Assembly: GCA_018260755.1 (NCBI GenBank) | Contig: JAGTWP010000002.1 | Location: 1 to 36,703 of the forward strand | Source: Candidatus Altarchaeum sp. | GTDB taxonomy: Archaea > Altiarchaeota > Altiarchaeia > Altiarchaeales > Altiarchaeaceae | Direction: 5' to 3' | Length of the DNA stretch: 36,703 nt | The notes under the pieces: generated by a model | The model's input: only the letters and a program-made list of their open reading frames with translations | Told to the model about the DNA's origin: nothing | Database searches by the model: none | Shown: piece by piece, positions 30,944 to 36,703 of the stretch | How positions within the stretch are numbered: the first letter of the stretch is position 1 | Layout: each line of letters begins with the position of its first letter | Translations under genes and position numbers: made by a program

Positions 30944-31458
30944 CTATTTCTCATTTGGCGGATCAAGAGATATACCTGAATTTTGCATAAAGAAGACGCC
31001 TATGATAACCTCCTCTATCAGGTTGTCTATAATAACAAATTCAGGATTATTTACAGAAAAGCCACCTATTTTTATTTCTTTAAATCTGGCTTTTTCTCAT
31101 TTTACTTTACTGCCATCTGCCAAAATGGGATTAAAAATTAGTATTTGTTTAGATAATTGGATTTTACTGAAAACTACAGGTTTTCAATCTTTAAAAATTT
31201 ATGAAATTTTTAAATTACCTCGTCATATTTGATTTTATAGTTATTTTCAAAACCCAGAGTTTTGAAAATCTCCGAGCAACAGCGAGGTGATTTTTTCACA
31301 CTTTTCACACTTAATTTTTTAAGTAGCAAAACAAATACAAAAATTATTCTTTCAGAATGATAATACATTATATTCACACCTTCACCGCTTTTAAATTGTC
31401 TTCTGATATAATTCCTCCCTGCTCCACTGTCAAATAGTGCCAGAAGATTTTGGCTCAT
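30944..31458 (-). pseudogene. Retropepsin-like aspartyl protease, disrupted by element B
   Basis: The minus strand from 31458 reads MSQNLLALFDSGAGRNYIRR and so carries the D-S/T-G-A active-site motif of single-domain (retroviral-type) aspartic proteases. At HSERIIF a 198-bp element B copy interrupts. Removing it and one 8-bp duplication restores IIFNPILADGSKVK, then EKARFKEIKIGG, FVIIDNLIEEVIIGVFF, to a stop at 30944. The rebuilt gene has 102 codons. One TGA (31097-31099, codon 52) also interrupts it. The ADGS and EEVIIG--F blocks support the family. The gene is non-functional here. Confidence 0.75.
31141..31338. mobile_element. MITE-like element B, copy 2 (198 bp), with perfect 8-bp target duplication
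   Basis: It begins GTATTTGTTTAGATAATT and ends GCAAAACAAATAC as the imperfect inverted end. It is flanked by AAAAATTA on both sides (31133-31140 and 31339-31346). Interior order: hairpin, hairpin, TTACCTCGTCATATTTGAT, a hairpin TTTTCAAAA/TTTTGAAAA, one CCGAGCAACAGCGAGG motif (31272-31287), and a TTTTTCACACTTTTCACAC right arm, the same as in copy 1. No ORF of its own. It lies within the retropepsin-like gene. Confidence 0.9.
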
Positions 31459-31550
31459 ATTTCTTAAGGAGTGATTAATTATATTTGTTATAAATTATAT
31501 TTGAAATGAAAACGAAAATTTTTAATATTTTAAATTTTTGTAGGTTATTT

Positions 31551-33194
31551 TCATTCTTTATAGCATTCAATGATTTCCTTTTTCGGAACATAAACATCTT
31601 GAACCGCATAATTCTCAAACGAAACCGAATAATAATTCGCAAATGCCTCTTTTATTTCGTCATTTGCTTCTCCCTTAACTTTAACATAGTATGTCCTTCC
31701 AATGTGATTTCTGACAATTTCTCCGTCTTTAACAACAATTTTTCCATCCTTTATTACATACTTTGCCGATGAGAATGAATTAGCAATATTATTTTCATCA
31801 AATTTATAAATTGCTATATCCGCATCTGCTCCTATTCCGAGATGTCCTTTATTTTTTAATCCCATAATTTTAGCAGTTGCTGCTCTTGTAATTGTTGCTA
31901 TTTCCTGCAAGGTATATTCTCTGTCAAGATCTACTAATGTTGTTTTTTCTTTTGCTTTTGCGTTTATTTTATTAAGCATTTCGTCTCTTTTCTTTTTGCT
32001 CATTAAATATTCAACAACATTCGGATAATAATAAAACGGACCGGCATTAGGGTGATCTGTTGTAAGGCAAACCTTGAACGGATCTTTAATTAGCAGTAAA
32101 ATTTCCAGTCCGATTGCCCACTGAATCGCATTTACGGCATTATTTTCTTTAAATACATAAGGAACAATTCCAGCCCCTGTTTCCATTTCAGCATCAACAT
32201 TCGCCCATTTATTTTGATGCGAAAGCTTATAAACAGTATGCTGCCACGGTCCATCTGCTGTCATCGTTGTTGCAGGTCCAAAAATAACCTGACCTACATC
32301 AACGGTTACATTATCGCAGGAATTAATTTTGTTTGAAATTTCGCTTGCCGCAGATGCAAAGCTTGCCCAACCATCACCTGCATAAGAATTGAACTGAATG
32401 TGGGTTATGTGAATCGGCTCGCCTTTGAGCGCATCAATGGTTTCCAAAGTTGTTTTGAAATTTCCGGGAGAACCGAGATTGTTGCAATGAACATGAATTG
32501 CATGAGGCAAATTTAATTCTCTTCTGACTTTTGCCAGATTTTGTAAAATTTCCCTCGGAGTTACTCCGTAATTTATTACCGGATCATCTAAACTATTCAC
32601 ATTCTTTCCCCATTTCCAGTTCTCAACACCACCGGGATTTACTATTTTTATTGCATATCCCTTTGTCGCATTAAGCAAAAAGCCAACATAATTTTTTAAT
32701 CCGTCAAAATTATTGTTTTTGATATTATCAAGCACAAAATGATTGCTCCCCATCACAATGTAAGCAGTTTTATCAATTAGCGGAATATCATTAAGTTCTT
32801 CGTGTGTATGTCGTGTTGCTATCGGAGGACTTGCTGCTTCTGCAACAAATGTATAACCGAGTTTGGCATATCTGTATCCTGTAACAAAGGTAGTCGGGAT
32901 TGTATAGCCTGTTCCGCTTCGTGTGATTTTTGTTTTGCGGACAACATCTTTACGATGGTCATCAGGACACATAACTCTTGCCTTTGTTACTTTTGGTCCT
33001 GCAATATGAGCATGTATGTCAACACCTCCGGGCATTACGATCATTCCTTTCGCATCAATAATAATATCCTCATTATTATTTCTTTCATTCATTGGTTCTT
33101 CAACGACCTTTCCATTTTCAATATAAATATCTATTATTTCTCCGTCAATCTTATTTATGGGGTCATAGACCTTTCCGCCTTTTATTATCATCAT
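31551..33194 (-). CDS. fmdA: Formylmethanofuran dehydrogenase subunit A
   Basis: The amidohydrolase-type subunit that handles formate/formylmethanofuran chemistry at a dinuclear metal site. Near full length at 547 residues. Motifs: GGVDIHAHIAGPKV (HxH), the block HEELNDIPLIDKTAYIVMGS, ATKGYAIKIVNPGG with the lysine expected to be carboxylated, AIHVHCNNLGSPGN, ITHIQFNSYAGDG, and CLTTDHPNAGPF with the metal aspartate. It is the last gene of a D-B-A cluster and lies 41 bp after fmdB. Subunit C is not present in this window. With B it begins the C1 branch from CO2, or ends it in the oxidative direction. Confidence 0.96.
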   Translation of the reverse strand: MMIIKGGKVYDPINKIDGEIIDIYIENGKVVEEPMNERNNNEDIIIDAKGMIVMPGGVDIHAHIAGPKVTKARVMCPDDHRKDVVRKTKITRSGTGYTIPTTFVTGYRYAKLGYTFVAEAASPPIATRHTHEELNDIPLIDKTAYIVMGSNHFVLDNIKNNNFDGLKNYVGFLLNATKGYAIKIVNPGGVENWKWGKNVNSLDDPVINYGVTPREILQNLAKVRRELNLPHAIHVHCNNLGSPGNFKTTLETIDALKGEPIHITHIQFNSYAGDGWASFASAASEISNKINSCDNVTVDVGQVIFGPATTMTADGPWQHTVYKLSHQNKWANVDAEMETGAGIVPYVFKENNAVNAIQWAIGLEILLLIKDPFKVCLTTDHPNAGPFYYYPNVVEYLMSKKKRDEMLNKINAKAKEKTTLVDLDREYTLQEIATITRAATAKIMGLKNKGHLGIGADADIAIYKFDENNIANSFSSAKYVIKDGKIVVKDGEIVRNHIGRTYYVKVKGEANDEIKEAFANYYSVSFENYAVQDVYVPKKEIIECYKE

Positions 33195-33235
33195 TTTGGT
33201 AAAATTTTAATGAAATTTTAAAAAATTTTAAATTT

Positions 33236-34531
33236 TTATTGCTCTTTCATTTTTTCTTTTAGTCGTTCAATTATTCGTTCCAAAATTTCCCTGTCCGGAG
33301 GAAATTCCGAATTCACAACCTTTTTTAGTCGTAACGGAATTCCATCCATTCTGTAGGCAGTTCCTTCCGCTTCTATGCCAGCAGTCGCACAGGGAATAAC
33401 AACCTCGGAAATTAATGCCGTAAGGGAAAATTTCGGGTCAATAGTTATTACAGGAATACCTGCAAGATGCCTTGCGGCTTCATTGGGAAAATGGGCAACA
33501 GGATCTGTCGCTACAATCAATGCGGCATCGCATTCTTTTCTTACTAACATTTGCGTTGCAGAAAATTCTCCCGGATTGTATCTTGGATATTGTAATGCAA
33601 AATTTATGGAGAAAGGATAACCTGACTGCCAGCCCCATACATGTACTGCCCCGGCTACATTATAATGCCCGAGCATAGGAATAATAGAAAATTTAGTCCA
33701 TTCGTTCAAATCCTTAACAAGAGAAATGGCGTTATCAGTATTTAATTCCTTTCCAAACGACTGAGTTAAACCCATCCCGTAAAACACAACGCCATATTTT
33801 GCATTTTTCATCCGGTTTGTTAAATTTTCAAGGTCTTCCTTTTTTACTCCTGTAATTTCTTCAACATTGTCCGGAATTCCCTGCCCTTTAATTGCCGCCC
33901 TTATTATTGAAATTAATTCATAATCCTTTCCATGAGAAATTTTTATAAATTTATCTGATTTTTTTGCTGTACTGGTTTCTCTCATATCTATTGTTACAAT
34001 GTATCTTTTGCTTCTGTCGCTCCACATTCCTTTTGCAGCCCCTGAATATCTGTTAAAGAACCTCGGATGTGCTTCAATCGGATTGCATCCCCAGAATATA
34101 ACCATATCAGCTCTGTTCTTTATTTCTCCCAATGTTGCGGTTGTTTGTCCGACACTCTGCAATGCCATTATACTGGGGCCGTGACAGACCGAAGGTAACT
34201 GGTCAATTGTTGCCCCTATTAATTCTGCAAGTTCCAATGCCTTACTTTGTGCCTCGCATTCTGTTGTTGATAATCCGAATATTAAAGGATAATTTGCATT
34301 TTTTAAAATTTCAGCAGCTTTATCTATCGCTTCATCTATTGAAACATCAACTAAATTTCCTTCTTTTTTGAGCATCGGGCTTTTTACTGCATTGACATGA
34401 TGTTTCATAAATTTTGTAATGGAGATTCCACAGCCATTCTTAACGCTTTTTATCTCGTTATTTTCAACATTTACGATTATGTCATCGCATAGAGATCCGC
34501 AAAACGGGCACGGAACATTTTTTATTTCCAT
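33236..34531 (-). CDS. fmdB: Formylmethanofuran dehydrogenase subunit B
   Basis: The catalytic Mo/W subunit of 431 residues, which reduces CO2 to formate in the complex. The N-terminal [4Fe-4S] motif is CPFCGSLC (8-15) with a fourth cysteine at GCGI (about 34). The metal-ligand residue is the Cys in LPSVCHGPS; its codon is TGT, so this is not a selenocysteine form. IFWGCNPIEAHPRF and VIPCATAGIEAEGTAYRMDG are further molybdopterin-binding signatures. It is 1 nt from fmdD. The pterin cofactor is supplied by the MobB/MoaC/MoaB enzymes encoded in the same window. Confidence 0.96.
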   Translation of the reverse strand: MEIKNVPCPFCGSLCDDIIVNVENNEIKSVKNGCGISITKFMKHHVNAVKSPMLKKEGNLVDVSIDEAIDKAAEILKNANYPLIFGLSTTECEAQSKALELAELIGATIDQLPSVCHGPSIMALQSVGQTTATLGEIKNRADMVIFWGCNPIEAHPRFFNRYSGAAKGMWSDRSKRYIVTIDMRETSTAKKSDKFIKISHGKDYELISIIRAAIKGQGIPDNVEEITGVKKEDLENLTNRMKNAKYGVVFYGMGLTQSFGKELNTDNAISLVKDLNEWTKFSIIPMLGHYNVAGAVHVWGWQSGYPFSINFALQYPRYNPGEFSATQMLVRKECDAALIVATDPVAHFPNEAARHLAGIPVITIDPKFSLTALISEVVIPCATAGIEAEGTAYRMDGIPLRLKKVVNSEFPPDREILERIIERLKEKMKEQ

Positions 34532-34532
34532 T

Positions 34533-34898
34533 TTATTTTAATTTTTGTATAATTTCTTTGACATTTAAGATATTTTCATCTGTTTTTAAAATTTCCACCT
34601 CAATTCCCTTAAAATCGGGCATACCTGTCCCACCGGTATTCCCGCCTATAAGTATATTTGCCCAGGGTCCCATAGGAATAAGCAAATTTCCTTCGTCAAT
34701 CACAACTTTACCGCATTTAACAACGACCTCTCCATAAGATGTTTTTGCTTTGAGCAAATCACCTTCTTTCAGGTTAAATTTTGCCATGTCATTTTCATTG
34801 AGAAATGCAATTGCGCAGGCATCCTGGTAACTTTGAGAAAGTTTGCTTTCTTCCATTGTCATACCCTGTTTTAGAGTTCTTGCAGTTATAAGTTTCAT
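34533..34898 (-). CDS. fmdD: Formylmethanofuran dehydrogenase subunit D
   Basis: A 121-residue molybdopterin-dinucleotide-binding barrel, homologous to the C-terminal domain of formate dehydrogenases and separate in this enzyme. Blocks are TARTLKQGM, SYQDACAIAFLNENDM, NLKEGDLLKAKTSYGEVVVK, and IPMGPWANILIGGNTGGTGM, which binds the cofactor. It is the first gene of the D-B-A operon. The promoter should lie in the A+T-rich 34899-35062 gap, which also holds a 13-bp tandem repeat. Confidence 0.94.
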   Translation of the reverse strand: MKLITARTLKQGMTMEESKLSQSYQDACAIAFLNENDMAKFNLKEGDLLKAKTSYGEVVVKCGKVVIDEGNLLIPMGPWANILIGGNTGGTGMPDFKGIEVEILKTDENILNVKEIIQKLK

Positions 34899-34995
34899 CC
34901 TTGTAAATTTTTTGATTTTATTGGTTTTATAATTTATAATTTTATTATTAATTACAGAATTTGATTATTAATTATTAATGTTAATAAAAATTATT

Positions 34996-35034
34996 AAAAT
35001 TTTAATGCAAAATTTTAATGCAAAATTTTAATGC
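34996..35034. repeat. 13-bp tandem repeat upstream of fmdD
   Basis: Three perfect copies of AAAATTTTAATGC. They lie in the intergenic space after the DUF4143-type ATPase gene. Confidence 0.85.
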
Positions 35035-35062
35035 AATATTATTGTGGAGGCAATAAATTAAT

Positions 35063-36568
35063 TTAAATCAAAAGCCAGTACTTCAATGGTAATTTGACAA
35101 ATTTATCATCAACCAATTCAAGTTCATCACTGCCGATGATTATTCCATAAGAAAAATTTTTTATCTTTTTAGCAGTATCTTTTATCTGTTTTATGCCATA
35201 GTTTTCTTTATTAAAGCCTATTTCGATAACAATCTCTTTGTCTTCGTTTTTTAAAATAAAGTCTGCACCTTTTTTTGAAGAATCATACATAAATTCAATC
35301 CTCGGACATAATTTTTTGAAGTCCCGAATAAATATCATAGAGCAATAATCCTCAAGTATTTTACCTTTAATCTCTACGGGATAGACGCCTCTTAATATGC
35401 CTGAACGCAACGATGGTGAAATGAACAAATATTTCGGAGGCTTCCTTATTTTTGTATATTTCCCGCCGTAACTTCTGATTTTCATTAGAATTCCACTTAT
35501 AACTAAAACATCTAATAGCGATGTTAATGTACGATGATTAATTTCCAAAGAACTACATAAATTTCCATAATTTATCGTGTCCGAATTTGCTAAAAGATAA
35601 AGCAAATCATTTATTTTTGACAACGTTTCCGAATTAAATTTTTTAAGTATCAGAATGTCTTTGTTGATTAACTTCTCAATGACATTTTGGATTGTCTCAT
35701 AAATTTTTTGTTTAGTCATTTTTGTTTTCAGTGTAAAAGGAAATCCGCCAATATCTAAAAATTCTTCTTCAATTCCTAAAGGCAAGGTGGCAAAAAAACT
35801 GTTTGCCATTGACAACGAGGAATTAAGCAGAGCATATAATTCCTTGGCATTTTCGCTTTTTAATATCGCAGTTGACAATAAGTAAGAAAAATTTTTTACT
35901 GGAAATTTGTTTTCTTTCAACATTAGGTATTCCGTAAATTTGAGGGGATAAAGTTCTTCAAGATGTGCCCTTCTGGCTAGGTCGGGATTTATCTTGATAT
36001 TTAAAGCAGAAGATCCGGTAGCAATAACTAAAATATTTTTGTGCCCTTTGGTTCTGTCAAAAAGGGTTTTTAAAAAAAGCCCCCATTGTTTGTCATAATG
36101 AACTTCATCCAGCAAAATTAAAAGTTTTTTGTTTAATGTCTCAAATCTGAATCCTTTTATTTCCTCATAAAGGCCAAAGAAGTCATTTAAAGTAATGCCT
36201 TGTAAATGCAGCCGGCTTACATCAAGATAAATTTTCTCATAGTCCTCTGTAAATATTTTTTGATATCCTTCACTTATTTTTACGAATTTCCTAGCATAAA
36301 AAATCTGGGCGAATAGCGTTGTTTTCCCAACACCTCTAATACCTGACAAAAGATTGATTTTTTCTAATTCCTCAATATTATTATTTAGGAAGTTTTCCAA
36401 AAGGGTTGCGTAATGAGAAAAAATATAACGGGTTGGCAGCAAGTTGTTGTTTTCATCATAAATATATCCCAAAAGAAAGTTATCAAGCTCCGTTGTCCAC
36501 AACCTATAAAATTTATCTAATTTCTCTGATTTTATATTGTTCATTTTACTTAATTTTATATTGTTCAT
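35063..36568 (-). CDS. AAA+ ATPase with C-terminal DUF4143 domain
   Basis: A 501-residue protein of the AAA_14/DUF4143 group, common in archaea and of unknown role. Walker A is GIRGVGKTTLFAQ (near residue 79), Walker B is KKLLILLDEVHYDKQWG, and the sensor segment is VIATGSSALNI. A winged-helix region (YGNLCSSLEINHRTLTSLLD) precedes the C-terminal domain. That domain has the nuclease-like pattern SKKGADFILKNEDKEIVIEIG (D...E-x-G). The N-terminus holds a duplication: MNNIKLSK is followed by MNNIKSEK, encoded by a 24-bp direct repeat (about 36522-36569). The start could therefore be 36568 or 36544. Confidence 0.85.
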   Translation of the reverse strand: MNNIKLSKMNNIKSEKLDKFYRLWTTELDNFLLGYIYDENNNLLPTRYIFSHYATLLENFLNNNIEELEKINLLSGIRGVGKTTLFAQIFYARKFVKISEGYQKIFTEDYEKIYLDVSRLHLQGITLNDFFGLYEEIKGFRFETLNKKLLILLDEVHYDKQWGLFLKTLFDRTKGHKNILVIATGSSALNIKINPDLARRAHLEELYPLKFTEYLMLKENKFPVKNFSYLLSTAILKSENAKELYALLNSSLSMANSFFATLPLGIEEEFLDIGGFPFTLKTKMTKQKIYETIQNVIEKLINKDILILKKFNSETLSKINDLLYLLANSDTINYGNLCSSLEINHRTLTSLLDVLVISGILMKIRSYGGKYTKIRKPPKYLFISPSLRSGILRGVYPVEIKGKILEDYCSMIFIRDFKKLCPRIEFMYDSSKKGADFILKNEDKEIVIEIGFNKENYGIKQIKDTAKKIKNFSYGIIIGSDELELVDDKFVKLPLKYWLLI

Positions 36569-36594
36569 TTTACTTATTTTATTTGTATTGTTTT

Positions 36595-36703
36595 ACAATT
36601 AAAATGTATGTTTTATTAGTATTACTCTACAATTAAAATGTATGTTTTATTAGTATTACTCTACAATTAAAATGTATGTTTTATTAGTATTACTCTACAA
36701 TTA
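36595..36703. repeat. 34-bp tandem repeat at window end
   Basis: A 34-bp unit beginning ACAATTAAAATGTATGTTTT repeats perfectly at 36595, 36629 and 36663 and again at the window edge (36697). Units abut without spacers, so this is a minisatellite rather than a CRISPR array. It lies upstream of the DUF4143 ATPase gene. Confidence 0.9.

Noticed and set aside
31210-31458. 82-codon ORF beginning MSQNLLALFDSGAG taken as a complete gene
   Set aside because: Only its first 40 codons are the protease; the rest is read into element B, so it is a truncated product of a disrupted gene.
33236-34531. Selenocysteine form of formylmethanofuran dehydrogenase subunit B
   Set aside because: The active-site codon in SVCHGP is TGT (cysteine), not TGA, and the frame is open throughout.
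36595-36703. Possible CRISPR array at the right edge (perfect 34-bp repeats)
   Set aside because: The units abut with no unique spacers, and no cas gene is nearby; it is a minisatellite.

Overview
This window is A+T-rich archaeal chromosome. The evidence is a group II chaperonin (thermosome), aIF6, ribosomal protein eL31, a Hel308-type helicase, archaeal-type (CNTT) glyceraldehyde-3-phosphate dehydrogenase, a ThiD-ThiN fusion, DUF763 and DUF2070 proteins, and a formylmethanofuran dehydrogenase gene set (fmd/fwd D-B-A). Most genes start without a Shine-Dalgarno sequence, and a few have TATA boxes. A euryarchaeal lineage using the archaeal Wood-Ljungdahl C1 branch fits best. An Altiarchaeota-like genome is my guess from composition and gene content, not a demonstrated identity. 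No tRNA, rRNA, CRISPR array or transposase gene was seen.

Layout. 1-2.5 kb: a tandem repeat, an intact DUF763 gene, a frameshifted winged-helix remnant, a small membrane protein, a decayed second copy of the DUF763 5' end, and a 42-aa membrane peptide. 2.6-5.5 kb: DUF2070 membrane protein, then mobB and moaC; mobB is split by a -1 frameshift at a slippery heptamer. 5.6-8.8 kb: thermosome and thiC. 8.8-9.9 kb: a pseudogene broken by one MITE-like element and truncated by a second. 9.9-14.4 kb: a SelB/EF-Tu-like protein without a P-loop, an Ig-repeat lipoprotein, a 51-aa ORF, eL31 with a long charged extension, and aIF6. 14.4-17.8 kb: an AAA+ ATPase plus subtilase pair resembling the IetAS anti-phage module. 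17.8-22.0 kb: MqnD-like protein, NIF3-like protein, GNAT, Nudix, an archaeal LPPP-motif protein, and a decayed PIN toxin with its antitoxin. 22.1-31.5 kb: Hel308, NfeD protease, MoaB, SixA, ThiDN, GAPDH, an amidohydrolase, and a retropepsin-like pseudogene interrupted by a MITE. 31.5-34.9 kb: fmdA, fmdB and fmdD. 35-36.6 kb: a DUF4143-type ATPase, then a tandem repeat running off the end.

How the genes fit together. MobB, MoaC and MoaB make and mature the molybdopterin cofactor that FmdB needs, so scattered genes serve one enzyme. ThiC and ThiDN together make thiamine phosphate from AIR and the thiazole unit. The accessory layer is a defence-like ATPase/protease pair, a dead toxin-antitoxin locus, and two families of non-autonomous insertion elements with exact 8-bp target duplications. 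A small hairpin motif recurs with compensatory base changes, and locus-specific minisatellites occupy many gene boundaries.
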